DNA from: Desulfococcaceae bacterium HSG9
GTDB taxonomy: Bacteria > Desulfobacterota > Desulfobacteria > Desulfobacterales > JAUCGF01
DNA length: 38,673 nt
Direction: 5' to 3'
Assembly: GCA_030378005.1 (NCBI GenBank)
Contig: JAUCGF010000001.1
Span: 1 to 38,673 of the forward strand
Shown: one piece after another, positions 1 through 9,056 of the stretch
Layout of the letters: each line of letters starts with the position of its first letter
How positions within the stretch are numbered: the stretch's first letter is position 1
The notes under the pieces: generated by a model
Databases searched by the model: none
Told to the model about the DNA's origin: nothing
What the model saw: only the letters and a program-made list of their open reading frames with translations
Position numbers and translations under genes: made by a program

Positions 1-2
1 GA

Positions 3-119
3 AATAAGGTTATTCTTCTTCTTTATCTGATTGACGATAACAGCATGTATTTATTTGATTTTAAAGAATTTAAACGAATCAGGCCGTCTGATTGCTTCAA
101 TCAGTTATATTTAATCTAA
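3..119 (+). CDS. 3' end of an unrecognised gene, cut by the window edge
   Basis: The frame is open from the first complete codon at base 3 to a TAA at 117-119, giving 38 codons. The visible C-terminus includes the stretch YLIDDNSMYLFDFKEFKRI. The residue mix (hydrophobic start, then alternating charged and aromatic residues) looks like coding sequence, but no family is recognised. A start inside the window (ATG at 45) would leave only 24 codons, so a gene entering from the left is the better reading. It could also be a chance open frame. Confidence 0.35.
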   Translation, partial: NKVILLLYLIDDNSMYLFDFKEFKRIRPSDCFNQLYLI

Positions 120-129
120 CAAAGTAGTG

Positions 130-178
130 TTAATTTTTGCGCTCCATGTCGTATTTTCAGGCATTTTCCATCTACTGA
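130..178. repeat. End fragment of the TCAGTAGATGGAAA palindromic element
   Basis: Matches the right-hand third of the full 155-bp element seen at 25094-25248 in reverse orientation: the block TTAATTTTTGCGCTCCATG, a short AT-rich stretch with TTTTCAGGCA, and the terminal repeat TTTTCCATCTACTGA. The left half is missing, so this is a decayed copy. Confidence 0.75.
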
Positions 179-517
179 TGATGACTAATTACACAATAAC
201 TCTGGTGAAAGCATACCCATTTCCAGCTACCGACATAAGGCGGGACAGTTTAAAAATCGCCAAGACATAAAATCAAGCCTTGGATATTGCAACTCCCGCA
301 GTTGTTCTTCGCTTCAGAAACCCGATTTTTGTCCCATGTAAAGTTGGCAGCCCCATTTCTTGTATAAACGTTCAGGTAAATAATGTCACTGCGTGATCAG
401 TCGGAGACATACGATTTGCCCTCCTTTCTTTTGTTTTGCGGATACATGTTCAATTTGGGCGGTAACAGTTACCTTTGTAGGGGCAATCCCTTGCGGTTGT
501 CCAAATAAATTAGCCGC
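179..517. other. Intergenic stretch without a supported gene
   Basis: No open frame here looks like a real gene; a plus-strand frame starting at 393 runs antisense through the solute-binding protein gene and is a shadow. The only structure noted is a short imperfect hairpin near 477-503 (GTAGGGGCAATCC...GGTTGTCC). A similar hairpin recurs at 14662-14687 next to the CRISPR array. Confidence 0.5.
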
Positions 518-531
518 TTTCCATCTACTGA
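518..531. repeat. Isolated terminal repeat of the TCAGTAGATGGAAA element
   Basis: The 14 bases TTTCCATCTACTGA equal one end of the dispersed palindromic element. Read on the minus strand, its TCAGTAG lies across the end of the solute-binding protein gene and provides the TAG stop codon at 527-525. No second end is visible nearby. Confidence 0.6.
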
Positions 532-1868
532 TAGTACTCAGGATAGGATGGTTTCAAAATTTTATTGTTGGCTTTCTGGGCCGCTGCTTTCATAACAACT
601 TCGACAATTTTGTCATCTCCGCCATGCGAGAGGGCACCATGAAACGCCGTGGTGAAAATATCACTGACTGCCGGGTATTCTGGAATATTGGGGCGGCATT
701 TCCCGGTCGGCATATTATTCCGGGTCGCGGTCATGTGAGGGTATTTCTTATACGCTTCATCAAAGAAATGAGAAAAACGAAACGGTTTTCCGCCACGGAG
801 AATGTAGTCTTTGGAAATACCTTTTCCCGTGAGGAATTGTAACACCATATAGGCTTCTTTCTTATGTTTTGAATCCTTATTAATTGCCAGACTGTGCGCG
901 CCAATCATCGGAGTCGGCGGCGATACGGTTCCATCGGCCAGCGCTTTGCCAGGAATCGGACTATAAGCCATTTTTCCGGGAATGCTTGACTCATCAGGGT
1001 TTTCCATCGGTTCACCGACAGCTTCCCCGATCATGATGCCCATCGCCACTTTTCCGACCTGAAATGACTCGGTATATCGGGCGTGGTCATATTTCAAGGT
1101 ATCTTTCGGAACCAGTCCTTCACGATAGAAACGGGCATAGAATTTCAATGCGGCCAACCCTTCCGGTGTATCCCAGGCCACATGATATTTTGGAATGTCA
1201 TCCCGTTCAATATCACTGCCATTAATATAACCGGCCCCCCAGGCCCACAAAAAAGGAGCCATATCAGCGGCTAAATATTCCCCTTTATGGGCGAAAAGCG
1301 CTGTGCCATAGATATTCGGAGGAGCATTCACGGCTTTGGCGGCTTTGTAATATTCCTGAAATGTTTTCGGCGCTTCAATGCCGGCCGCTTTCAACACATC
1401 AGTGCGGTAGCCGAATAGGACGCCATAACTTCCCATTGGAATAGCATAGAGAGAACCTTTCCAGGTTCCCGCAGGCGTTAAAAGGGCTTCCATAATATCA
1501 TCCCGATCAATCCCTGGAAGCGAGTCATCTTTGACAAAAGATTCCAGCGGCTCGATCCATTTTGAAGTCACATACAAGCCCAGAGAAGGCTGATCAACCG
1601 CAACGAGATCATAGCGTCCGGCACCAGACTTGAAATCCATTTTATGGGCTTGAACCATTGGAGCGAACTCCAATAGATTGGCTTTAACCGTAATCCCGGT
1701 TTTTTCTTCAAAGTCCGATTCATGCAGAAGCGCTAACGCGGTTTGGGCACTGACATCTTGCAAAGCGCAAATCGTAATATTCACATTTTTGGCAACACTA
1801 TCACTTGCTGTAATAGGCGAACAACAGATAACCACGGCGAGTACCGTCAACAAACTTTTCTTTAACAT
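525..1868 (-). CDS. Extracellular solute-binding protein, family 1 (sugar-type ABC transporter)
   Basis: Predicted periplasmic substrate-binding component of an ABC importer, probably for a sugar or related solute. The chosen start gives 447 aa beginning MLKKSLLTVLAVVICC, a clear signal peptide (basic start, hydrophobic core, cleavage likely near residue 22-28). It is preceded by GGAGG eight bases upstream; a longer frame begins 21 codons earlier but would bury the signal peptide. The mature part has the family layout: an N-terminal alpha/beta lobe with DLVAVDQPSLGLYV, a hinge region with YAIPMGSYGVLFGYRTDVLKA, and a C-terminal lobe. The length fits the family. No permease or ATPase gene is adjacent, so it is an orphan, or it may serve a sensor such as the chemoreceptor at 3894-6017 (inference). 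The last codon and stop lie in a mobile-repeat end. Confidence 0.85.
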   Translation of the reverse strand: MLKKSLLTVLAVVICCSPITASDSVAKNVNITICALQDVSAQTALALLHESDFEEKTGITVKANLLEFAPMVQAHKMDFKSGAGRYDLVAVDQPSLGLYVTSKWIEPLESFVKDDSLPGIDRDDIMEALLTPAGTWKGSLYAIPMGSYGVLFGYRTDVLKAAGIEAPKTFQEYYKAAKAVNAPPNIYGTALFAHKGEYLAADMAPFLWAWGAGYINGSDIERDDIPKYHVAWDTPEGLAALKFYARFYREGLVPKDTLKYDHARYTESFQVGKVAMGIMIGEAVGEPMENPDESSIPGKMAYSPIPGKALADGTVSPPTPMIGAHSLAINKDSKHKKEAYMVLQFLTGKGISKDYILRGGKPFRFSHFFDEAYKKYPHMTATRNNMPTGKCRPNIPEYPAVSDIFTTAFHGALSHGGDDKIVEVVMKAAAQKANNKILKPSYPEYYQ

Positions 1869-2019
1869 AACAAAATCCTCCAAATGTGTGCGTTTTGAAT
1901 TGACGTTTACCAGCAAAGGATACACCATCAATCCAGGAAATTCATAACCACTGACAACAATTTTCTGAGCAAATAATCTGACTGATTTAAAAAAACACCA
2001 CCCCTTATCCCAATTTCCT

Positions 2020-2143
2020 CATGGAGCACAAAAATTAAGCGAAACGGTTTTTTGCAAGCCACTGAATCCGCAATCCTCCGGGGAATCGGATGCTGAAAAT
2101 CGCTGCGCTTAATTTTTGTACTCCTAAACTTTCCATCTACTGA
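2020..2143. repeat. Degenerate copy of the TCAGTAGATGGAAA palindromic element
   Basis: Contains the internal blocks GGAGCACAAAAATTAAGCG, GGTTTTTTGCAAGCC, GATGCTGAAAATCGCTGCGC and the right terminal repeat TTTCCATCTACTGA ending at 2143. The left terminal repeat is eroded. It sits in the gap between the regulator pair and the solute-binding protein gene. Confidence 0.75.
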
Positions 2144-2188
2144 AAATTATTTTCGCATCCGGCTTTCTGTGAAGGCGATTTGCACGGC

Positions 2189-2542
2189 TTATTCGAAGAC
2201 AATTTCTAAATTATCCATCAGGTCCTTAAAAGTCGGAAGGGTTTCAACTTGCCAAGTCAATGAATTGTTGCATAATATTTTCAGATGAAGCCCCTCCGCG
2301 TCATCGGCTTCCATCACCAGAGAAACACAGAGCGTTTTTATGCCCGAACTGTTGAGATATATCAGATCTCTCAAGTCAAGAACCAGTTCCATAGTATTCG
2401 CTTCCGACACCGCATCGATCACGCTTTCAAAAAAATCATCGATTTTTTGGTATTCATCAGGCATTGCAGCGAGTTTTCCCGACATCGACAGAGTCCCTTT
2501 ACCGTCAAAATGCACCTTATAATTTTTTCCTTGGATATTCAT
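2189..2542 (-). CDS. STAS-domain regulator, slr1659-like (anti-sigma-antagonist type)
   Basis: Small cytoplasmic STAS-fold protein, 117 aa from the chosen start. The core LVLDLRDLIYLNSSGIKTL matches the STAS strand-loop-helix in which the serine pair of NSSGIK is the usual phosphorylation site of anti-sigma-factor antagonists. It follows the ATPase-like gene on the same strand, with the start codon two bases after that gene's stop. An alternative start three codons upstream (2551) overlaps the stop but has its AAGG directly against the ATG, so the internal ATG at 2542, eight bases after AAGGA, is preferred. Pairs of this kind (slr1659 with slr1658 in cyanobacteria) are known as a partner-switching-like module. 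The exact target is unknown. Confidence 0.72.
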   Translation of the reverse strand: MNIQGKNYKVHFDGKGTLSMSGKLAAMPDEYQKIDDFFESVIDAVSEANTMELVLDLRDLIYLNSSGIKTLCVSLVMEADDAEGLHLKILCNNSLTWQVETLPTFKDLMDNLEIVFE

Positions 2543-2543
2543 A

Positions 2544-3131
2544 TCACGCATCCTTTTCTGTGAGTGAAATTCTCGCCAAAGTTGTTACAACAGCGACTTC
2601 CGGTCCCATTTTAATCTGCCAAGACAGCTTGACATTTTGCATCAAAATTCGGATAAATCCGAGTTGTGATTTTCTCTTTCCCTGTTTTTTGGCCGCCTTG
2701 GCTTCCTTCATTTTCCGCTTAAAAAGTTTTATAATATTATCCGTGCATAGAACCAGGCGAGCGGAAGTTTTAAGTTCTTCTATCAAGGACGGATCGCTTT
2801 TATTTATTATATAAACCAGGAGTTCATCGCTTTTCAGACATAAATGGATAGTGATAATGTAATCGTGAGCCAATCGGCCATATTTCACTGAATTTTCAAT
2901 CAGTTCCACGCACACAGAATGCAGAACCGTTCTTATCCGTTTTTCTTTTTCTGAATCGACAAACAGTGACCATATATCTCCCATAAATTCCGCTGAACGG
3001 TCCTTGGATTCCCAGAGTTTTTTCTGATCGATCGATTTGGCTCTCAGCCTCAGCGTACTCGAAAGATCGAACAATTCGGAGTCTTGCGGATCAAAATAAT
3101 CTCCGATCACAATAAAATTATCTTCAGCCAT
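2544..3131 (-). CDS. GHKL/HATPase-like regulator, slr1658-like
   Basis: A 195-aa protein resembling the slr1658 family, distant relatives of serine-kinase anti-sigma factors. The segment CVELIENSVKYG (about residues 75-86) is an N-box-like helix with the Glu and Asn expected for ATP and Mg binding; later ATP-lid motifs are weak. The start is supported by AAGGAGG about seven bases before the ATG. The gene lies directly upstream of the STAS gene with a two-base gap to its preferred start, so the two are surely co-transcribed and probably act as a pair. Possible roles are control of an adjacent signalling process such as chemotaxis; this is inference from position only. Confidence 0.68.
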   Translation of the reverse strand: MAEDNFIVIGDYFDPQDSELFDLSSTLRLRAKSIDQKKLWESKDRSAEFMGDIWSLFVDSEKEKRIRTVLHSVCVELIENSVKYGRLAHDYIITIHLCLKSDELLVYIINKSDPSLIEELKTSARLVLCTDNIIKLFKRKMKEAKAAKKQGKRKSQLGFIRILMQNVKLSWQIKMGPEVAVVTTLARISLTEKDA

Positions 3132-3182
3132 TCGGCCCTCCTTTTCTTTTGTCGCTGTTCCGGGATTTGGTCAGGCCGTCTA

Positions 3183-3274
3183 TATACTGATCCAATTTTG
3201 GTTTTTCCAGATTAGCGGAGTGCGAGCTTCAGCTTGCGGGCGTCATCTGGAAAAACCAAAATTGGAATACTATA
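3183..3274. repeat. Palindromic element, family with TATACTGATC ends (copy A)
   Basis: Inverted arms TCCAATTTTGGTTTTTCCAG and CTGGAAAAACCAAAATTGGA flank a short core that itself has a hairpin (GCGAGCTTCAGCTTGCGGG). The left outer end TATACTGATC matches the outer end of a second copy at 32179-32267. It lies just upstream of the slr1658-like gene, in its promoter region. Short open frames across it are not credible genes. Confidence 0.7.
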
Positions 3275-3448
3275 GAACAATGACATCTCCCTTTCCCAGT
3301 TCCAAAATGGATGCCGCGATAATAAAATCGCGGCGGATTGATTTTATCATTATCCATCTCTTTATTCCACACTGTAACCCAAAAATCAAATACAAATTTG
3401 ATTTTTGAATATCTCATATTACCATTAAAAATGGTTCATCTTTTATTA

Positions 3449-3602
3449 TCAGTAGATGGAAACTTCAGGATCGCAAAAATTAAGTGAAGCGATTTTCAGC
3501 ATCCGGCACCCCGGAGGCTGGCGGATTCAGGAGACAGCAAAAAACCGCTTCGCTTAATTTTTGCGCTCCATGCCGTATTCTCAGGCATTTTTCATCTACT
3601 GA
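3449..3602. mobile_element. Near full-length TCAGTAGATGGAAA palindromic element (MITE-like), reversed
   Basis: It starts TCAGTAGATGGAAAC and ends TTTTTCATCTACTGA, 154 bp. The inside is the reverse complement of the copy at 25094-25248, with TTTCAGCATCC on the left and ACCGCTTCGCTTAATTTTTG on the right. There is no transposase; it is a non-autonomous element. Flanking trinucleotides (TTA and ATG) no longer match. Confidence 0.82.
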
Positions 3603-3709
3603 ATGTACACCGCACTGAAAATTTTTCTTTACTTTAAATCATAAAAAAGCAATACTTGATTTTGAATAGTTAATACTTTTTGAATGTGTTTCTCGTCAGT
3701 CATAAGTTC

Positions 3710-3784
3710 TCAGTAGATCGAAAAGGCCGGATGCTGAAAATTGCCGCACTTAATTTTTGCGCTCCTGAACTTTCCATCTACTGA
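3710..3784. mobile_element. Short (75-bp) copy of the palindromic element
   Basis: The left end TCAGTAGATCGAAAAGG is of the GATCGAAA subtype, while the right end TTTCCATCTACTGA is of the GATGGAAA subtype, so this copy is a hybrid or internally deleted. The middle keeps GGATGCTGAAAATTGCCGCA and TTAATTTTTGCGCTCCTGAA. It lies about 110 bp upstream of the chemoreceptor gene. Confidence 0.78.
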
Positions 3785-3893
3785 GTGTGTTTAATGATGC
3801 GAAAAATTTTTCATATTTTATTATGCAAGAAATGGGCTGAACACAACCGTTCACACCCCGCTGGTTTTCCACAAAAATAATGTGCGTCAGTAT

Positions 3894-6017
3894 ATGAAAA
3901 AAGCCTTCGTGAAAACAAAAAATGGCATTATGTTCAAAATTTTCCTGATCAATGCCATATCATACATTACGGTAGGCGTACTTATTATCGGTGTTTTTTA
4001 TTCATACCGATATATCGAAACCGCTCTAACCGAGGTGTTCGACAGTCATACGAAAACAATGGCGCAAAACGCCCATGTCGGAAAAGAACTGGCTGCGGTG
4101 TTGGTCGATACCGGCTATTTGGTGAGCGCTTTTTATCGCAATGATGAATTGTTAAACAGGATGGAAACTCAGCTCACTATCCGTCTTGAAGACTTACAAA
4201 AGCTGGTTAAAGATGAGCACTTGAGAAAATCACTGAATGATTTTAAGCTGACAATCAATACAGTTTGGGAGCAGGGTGAACGGATCAATCAGATTCACCG
4301 GAAGCTTGCATCCTTACATGCTGATTTTAACGCGACCATTAGCGATCTTGATAAAAAGACAGCCGGAACGTCTTTACAGCATCTGGCAATTATGATTCCT
4401 GAATTGCACAAACTGTTTTTAGAAATTAATTTACAGCTCTTTGATATGGGATTAGATCATTTTGAAGCTGACATGGATAAACAGCAGCAACCTATTTTAT
4501 TCTTATTAGATGATCTTGAATTGCTCTTGAAATCTCTGACATCCCCTTTTGATGAAATTTCAGGTTGTTATGAACGATTAAAAAAAACGGTCAGACTTTA
4601 TCGGGAAACAGTGACGCAATTATATTCTGTGGCCGGTACTTTCAAAATGCGGCAGGCGGAGTTGAAAAAGATGGAAAATCCATTGCTGACCCGATTGGAA
4701 GAAATTGACGCTTACATAGCAAATTCAATGACAACTACGACTCAAACTATGATGTCTAAGATTGAAAAAAGCGCTGCAATCGGAATTACGGTCGCTGTCA
4801 GCCTGCTTGTCGGTATTAGCATCTTTGTTTTTTGGATAGGCCAAACGATCACGCGTTCAATAAACAAAGCAGCCAAACGTTTTAAAGAAATTGCCTCAGG
4901 CCAAGGTGATTTGACTGTCAGCTTGGCCGTTGACGCAAAGGATGAAACGGCTATATTGGCGCGCCAGTTTAACCGCTTTATCGCTAAACTGCGGAAAATG
5001 ATCAGGGCAATAGGCGGAAATGCCGTAACCTTGAGCCGGTTTGCCATTGATTTGACCTCTGTTTCCGAGCGGATGTCTGAAGAGGTTGAAGCGGTGGCCT
5101 CCAAATCCGGTCAATCAGCATCTGCGGCTGAAATGGTGAGTTCGAAAATTCGCACTATGGCCGTTGCCACTGAAGAGATTGATGAAAATATTAACACCAT
5201 TTCTTCGGCTACGGAACAAATGTCTCAAAATATGAATTCGGTAGCCTCTTCGGTTGAAGAGATGAACACAGTCGTCAGCACCATAAGCGAAAACTCCCAA
5301 GAGGGTGCCGGAATGACTGACAGTGCAAAAAAAAATGCTCAAATCGCATCAGACGCCATGAATGAACTCAATGATGCGGTGAATGAAATCAGCACTATCA
5401 TTGATGTTATCGGCACAATCGCCTCGCACACCAACCTGTTGGCACTTAACGCACGTATCGAAGCGGCGTCGGCCGGTGACGCAGGCAGAGGCTTTGCTGT
5501 GGTGGCCGACGAGATAAAAACATTGGCCGTCCAGAGTGCGGAAGCGGCTTCAGAAGTCACCGACCACATTGAAAGTGTACAAAAAAGAACCGGCAATGCG
5601 GTTAAAGTGTTTGCCGACTTGTTTGAGATCATCAGTGCAGTGAATCACCGGATTGGCGATATCAGCAACGCGGTACGGCAACAAAGCCAGACAAACCGCG
5701 AAATCTCTGCAAACGTGCTTCAGGCTGATACCGGGATAAGCGACATTTCATCCTCTATTACAGATATTGCGTTCAAAGTAAGTGAGATGAGCAAAGATGC
5801 CGGGGACGCCGCTGACGCCGCGGTTGATGTGGCAAAGAATATTATGGCCGTCAGCCAGGCGTCTGAAAGTTCAAGCCGCAATGCCCGGAAAGTCAGCACT
5901 TCCGCCGGCGAGTTGGCGCAAGTGGCATCACAATTACAGAAACTGGTTATTCAGTTTAAAGTTGATAAAAAAGGGCTTTTTTTTGATCGCTTAAACAAAG
6001 CGGTTAAACAAAGATAA
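3894..6017 (+). CDS. Methyl-accepting chemotaxis protein
   Basis: Transmembrane chemoreceptor that controls the CheA kinase. The N-terminus has one membrane helix (about residues 13-35), then a long, mostly helical periplasmic sensor region of roughly 250 residues without a recognised ligand fold. A second membrane helix follows near residues 290-312 ([20 protein letters not shown]), then a HAMP region with [15 protein letters not shown]. The C-terminal half is a heptad-rich signalling domain whose hairpin tip [20 protein letters not shown] is the CheA/CheW contact. The ATG at 3894 (MKKAFVK) is chosen, giving about 707 aa; a GTG four codons upstream (3882) is possible and neither has a good ribosome site. 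It ends in [17 protein letters not shown] sequence without a CheR-binding pentapeptide. It converges on ftcD with a 6-bp gap. The signal sensed is unknown. Confidence 0.92.
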   Translation: MKKAFVKTKNGIMFKIFLINAISYITVGVLIIGVFYSYRYIETALTEVFDSHTKTMAQNAHVGKELAAVLVDTGYLVSAFYRNDELLNRMETQLTIRLEDLQKLVKDEHLRKSLNDFKLTINTVWEQGERINQIHRKLASLHADFNATISDLDKKTAGTSLQHLAIMIPELHKLFLEINLQLFDMGLDHFEADMDKQQQPILFLLDDLELLLKSLTSPFDEISGCYERLKKTVRLYRETVTQLYSVAGTFKMRQAELKKMENPLLTRLEEIDAYIANSMTTTTQTMMSKIEKSAAIGITVAVSLLVGISIFVFWIGQTITRSINKAAKRFKEIASGQGDLTVSLAVDAKDETAILARQFNRFIAKLRKMIRAIGGNAVTLSRFAIDLTSVSERMSEEVEAVASKSGQSASAAEMVSSKIRTMAVATEEIDENINTISSATEQMSQNMNSVASSVEEMNTVVSTISENSQEGAGMTDSAKKNAQIASDAMNELNDAVNEISTIIDVIGTIASHTNLLALNARIEAASAGDAGRGFAVVADEIKTLAVQSAEAASEVTDHIESVQKRTGNAVKVFADLFEIISAVNHRIGDISNAVRQQSQTNREISANVLQADTGISDISSSITDIAFKVSEMSKDAGDAADAAVDVAKNIMAVSQASESSSRNARKVSTSAGELAQVASQLQKLVIQFKVDKKGLFFDRLNKAVKQR

Positions 6018-6023
6018 TTGATC

Positions 6024-7646
6024 CTAACGCTCACCGGTTTCTAATATTTCAAGAACCTCAGCACATTTTTGCCGGGAACGTTTTTCAATAGCCTCGGCTT
6101 CGACCATTGTCTCAGTTCTGAATGACTCATCCCTGATATCTTTCATATTGATCAGAACATTCTGAAAAGCTCCCCAAATACCGACTTCCAGAGCCTTGGC
6201 TCCCACCTGCACATCGGATTTTGACGCAGGATTGCCATAAGTCGCCACCTGGCACAGGGAGTCCCATGCCCTGTCACCCAGTCGCATTGCAGTCAGAGGA
6301 ATCTGGATGGCGGTTTTTAATCCTGCCTGCATTTTAGTAATCCGGGCCGTTTTTTCAGCATCCGTGCCTTTTGGCATTCTCAAACCTTCCATGTACTCAT
6401 TAAAGGCTGATGTATCCGCATCAATCAAAGGAATCAGTTCTTGGGTCAATTCATGCAAAACAGGAATACTTTGCTGCATATAAGATTCCACAGCCTCAAA
6501 TTTTCTCACACCCTGAGTGAGTTTGGCGACCATAGCCCCAAGTCCCGTACCCATAGCCGCTATGGCTGCCGAAGCAGACCCGCCTCCGGGAGCGGATGTA
6601 CGAGCGGCGATTTCCTCAATGAATCCGCGCAGACTCATTGAGGCCAGCGGTTCTTGGGGAGGTTCGGCAACAATATATTCGATGATTTTGTCTTTGGGAA
6701 TAAAGGGCGCCACAGAGTTAAGCCCCATACGCTCTATGGCCAGGCGAATTTTCTGCTCTTCTTCATAGATGAACAGACCTTCCTTTTCAATATAATAATC
6801 AGCCGCCATGATAAGAGATTCCAAAGGCACGATACCCACAATCTCAGAACCCGCCACAGCGAGGTTCAGCTCTGCGGCTTCCCTTTTGACTTCTTCAAAG
6901 AGAAGATGAATGGGAGTGACATGATAATCATTCAGATTCACCGTCACCTGTGCCATGTTATACTCATCCACAAACCAGCCCATCCCTTTGACATCCTTGA
7001 GTTTGCCGGGTTGATTTTCACCCCGGCCGGCCTCTCGTAAATTCAAGGCGATGCGATGCGCCTGATTGGAAGTTCCTAAAATATTGACATTATAAGCAAT
7101 CAGAAACATGCGGGCGCCTGTAGCGCTGGCACCCCAGGAAGGCACAAATTCCGACGGACCGAAATCAGGATGCCATTCAGGGTCCTTCAGCCGCTCTTCC
7201 AAAGCCTCATATTCCCCCTTGCGCACATCAGGCAGCTTGCGCCGATACTCTTGGGTTGCGGCTTCCTCATAGAGAAAAAAAGGCACCTTCAGTTCATCGG
7301 CGGCACGTTTGGCAAATTTCTTAGCAATTTGCACACACTCTTCCATGGTGACATCAGCCACAGGAATAAAAGGGCAGACATCCATAGCGCCAAAACGGGG
7401 ATGTTCCCCCTTGTGATTTCTCATGTCGATTTTCTCACGCGCCACCCGAGCCGCCGCAAGGGCGCCCTCGATAACAGTTTCAGGATCCCCCACAAAGGTA
7501 TATACAGTTCGATGGGTGGACCGCCCCGGATCGACATCCAACAGCGTACATCCAGGGGTTTCGCGGACAGCATCCGCAATAGCGTTGATCACGTTTTGAT
7601 CACGCCCTTCAGAAAAATTCGGCACACATTCGATTATCTTTTTCAT
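6024..7646 (-). CDS. ftcD: Bifunctional glutamate formimidoyltransferase / formimidoyl-THF cyclodeaminase
   Basis: Last steps of histidine breakdown by the folate route: it moves the formimino group from formiminoglutamate to tetrahydrofolate, then cyclises it to methenyl-THF with release of ammonia. At 540 aa it has the full two-domain length of the animal enzyme. Residues 1 to about 325 are the transferase, with CVPNFSEGRD at the start and HKGEHPRFGAMDVCPFIPV holding the catalytic His region. Residues about 335-540 are the helical cyclodeaminase, with RTSAPGGGSASAAIAAMG. The start MKKIIECVPNFSEG is preceded by AAGGA. It is the last gene of the hutU-hutI-ftcD operon, separated from hutI by a palindromic repeat. 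Confidence 0.95.
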   Translation of the reverse strand: MKKIIECVPNFSEGRDQNVINAIADAVRETPGCTLLDVDPGRSTHRTVYTFVGDPETVIEGALAAARVAREKIDMRNHKGEHPRFGAMDVCPFIPVADVTMEECVQIAKKFAKRAADELKVPFFLYEEAATQEYRRKLPDVRKGEYEALEERLKDPEWHPDFGPSEFVPSWGASATGARMFLIAYNVNILGTSNQAHRIALNLREAGRGENQPGKLKDVKGMGWFVDEYNMAQVTVNLNDYHVTPIHLLFEEVKREAAELNLAVAGSEIVGIVPLESLIMAADYYIEKEGLFIYEEEQKIRLAIERMGLNSVAPFIPKDKIIEYIVAEPPQEPLASMSLRGFIEEIAARTSAPGGGSASAAIAAMGTGLGAMVAKLTQGVRKFEAVESYMQQSIPVLHELTQELIPLIDADTSAFNEYMEGLRMPKGTDAEKTARITKMQAGLKTAIQIPLTAMRLGDRAWDSLCQVATYGNPASKSDVQVGAKALEVGIWGAFQNVLINMKDIRDESFRTETMVEAEAIEKRSRQKCAEVLEILETGER

Positions 7647-7674
7647 TTTTTTCCTTGTATTTATAATTACAGAT

Positions 7675-7764
7675 TGTAGGGTGCGTTAGGACTCAGCCGT
7701 AACGTACCGAAATCTGATTTTTAATACTAACATGGCGCGTTACGCTACGCTAACACACCCTACA
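7675..7764. repeat. Palindromic intergenic repeat with TGTAGGGTG ends
   Basis: Inverted ends TGTAGGGTGCGTTAG and CTAACACACCCTACA, with inner inverted parts CCGTAACGTACC and GGCGCGTTACG. This is the common REP-like type of short repeat found in many bacterial genomes. It lies inside the hut operon between hutI and ftcD and could form a stable mRNA hairpin. A single TGTAGGGTAATTCGG near 11170 upstream of hutU may be a half copy. Confidence 0.75.
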
Positions 7765-7767
7765 TTT

Positions 7768-9033
7768 CTACATCTCAGGTAGTTTGTTTTTTGAGAAAAC
7801 AACCCTGCCATTTTTAACAACCGTTTCCACGGTGTTCACCCCGACATGGTAGGGGATAAAACGGTAGGAAGGGTATTCAAGGATAATAATATCCCCTTTT
7901 TTTCCCTTGTCGATGCTTCCTATGGTTTGAGCGCGATCAATGGCGGCGGCTCCGTTAATTGTCATGGCGGTGACAGCTTCCTCGCAACTCATATCCATAT
8001 ACAAAACAGCCAGGGCGAACATGAGAGGAATGGAATTGGAAAAACAGGAGCCGGGATTAAAATCCGTTGCCAGAGCGACCGCACAGCCCTGATCAATCAT
8101 GTATCTTGCTCTGGCATAGGGTTCCTTGAGGCTGAAGGCGGTTCCCGGTAACAGGGTCGCCACCACACAGGCATGAGCCATATCTTTGATGCCTTGGTCT
8201 GATGCCTGGAGAAGATGATCTGCGGATACGGCTCCCAGTTCGGCCGCCAACTCAGCTCCCCCCAATTGCACGATCTCATCAGCGTGGAGTTTGGCCCGGA
8301 ACCCCAGCCGCTTTGCCTGTAAAAGCAATCTCCTGGATTGTTCCACTGAAAAAACACTTTTTTCACAAAAAACATCGCAAAATTCAGCCAGGTCTTTTTG
8401 GGCGACTTGTGCAAGCATATCAATAACAAGATCGATAAACGCATCCTCATCACCTTTGAATTCCGGGGGAATTGCATGGGCGCCGAGAAAGGTTGCCGCA
8501 ATGTCCATGGGGTGGATCTCTTTAAGCGCTTGCATCACCTCAAGCTGCTTGATTTCCGTATCCGAATCCAAACCGTAACCGCTCTTGCCCTCAACTGTGG
8601 TCACACCGAAGGCCAGCATAGAGTCCAATCTTTTTAACCCTGAAGCCGCAAGAGATTCTTTGGAAGCGCTCCGGGTGGCCTTGACGGAATTGGCGATTCC
8701 GCCACCTTGTTTCATAATGTCCATGTAGCTGTCACCCCGAAGCCGCCAGGCAAATTCATCGGGACGGTAGCCTCCGAAAACAAAATGAGTATGAGAATCC
8801 ACAAATCCCGGCAAGACCGCCTTATCTTTGGCATCAATGATATCAAATCCATGAGTGTCGAAATCCTTTAATATCTCACAGGAGTCGCCCACAGCTTTTA
8901 TATGCCCCCCTTCAATGATCACCCCGCCATTTTCAATGATCATAAGGTCTGACATTTCCTTTCCTCGTTTGGCCTTAAAACCGCTGCATGTAACCACCTC
9001 GCTGGCATCTTTGATGATTAAATTTCCTTGCAT
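7768..9033 (-). CDS. hutI: Imidazolonepropionase
   Basis: Cytoplasmic metal-dependent hydrolase that opens 4-imidazolone-5-propionate to formiminoglutamate, the third step of histidine degradation. At 421 aa it has normal length. Visible amidohydrolase motifs are FVDSHTHFVFGG (metal-binding His-x-His after the first strand), KSGYGLD (substrate contact), KLHADEI (metal His) and ATDFNPGSC (catalytic Asp near the C-terminal third). The start has GGGGAG five bases upstream and lies 23 bp after the hutU stop, so the two genes are in one operon. The product is passed to FtcD encoded next. Confidence 0.96.
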   Translation of the reverse strand: MQGNLIIKDASEVVTCSGFKAKRGKEMSDLMIIENGGVIIEGGHIKAVGDSCEILKDFDTHGFDIIDAKDKAVLPGFVDSHTHFVFGGYRPDEFAWRLRGDSYMDIMKQGGGIANSVKATRSASKESLAASGLKRLDSMLAFGVTTVEGKSGYGLDSDTEIKQLEVMQALKEIHPMDIAATFLGAHAIPPEFKGDEDAFIDLVIDMLAQVAQKDLAEFCDVFCEKSVFSVEQSRRLLLQAKRLGFRAKLHADEIVQLGGAELAAELGAVSADHLLQASDQGIKDMAHACVVATLLPGTAFSLKEPYARARYMIDQGCAVALATDFNPGSCFSNSIPLMFALAVLYMDMSCEEAVTAMTINGAAAIDRAQTIGSIDKGKKGDIIILEYPSYRFIPYHVGVNTVETVVKNGRVVFSKNKLPEM

Positions 9034-9056
9034 TTTTTCTCCCCGATGCTTTTTAA

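Noticed and set aside
393..842. 149-codon plus-strand open frame
   Set aside because: Runs antisense into the solute-binding protein gene and has no coding features.
5968..5987. Terminator at the end of the chemoreceptor gene (A-run, GGGC, T-run)
   Set aside because: It lies in the coding sequence and the stem is only A-T pairs with a GGGC loop; too weak to call.
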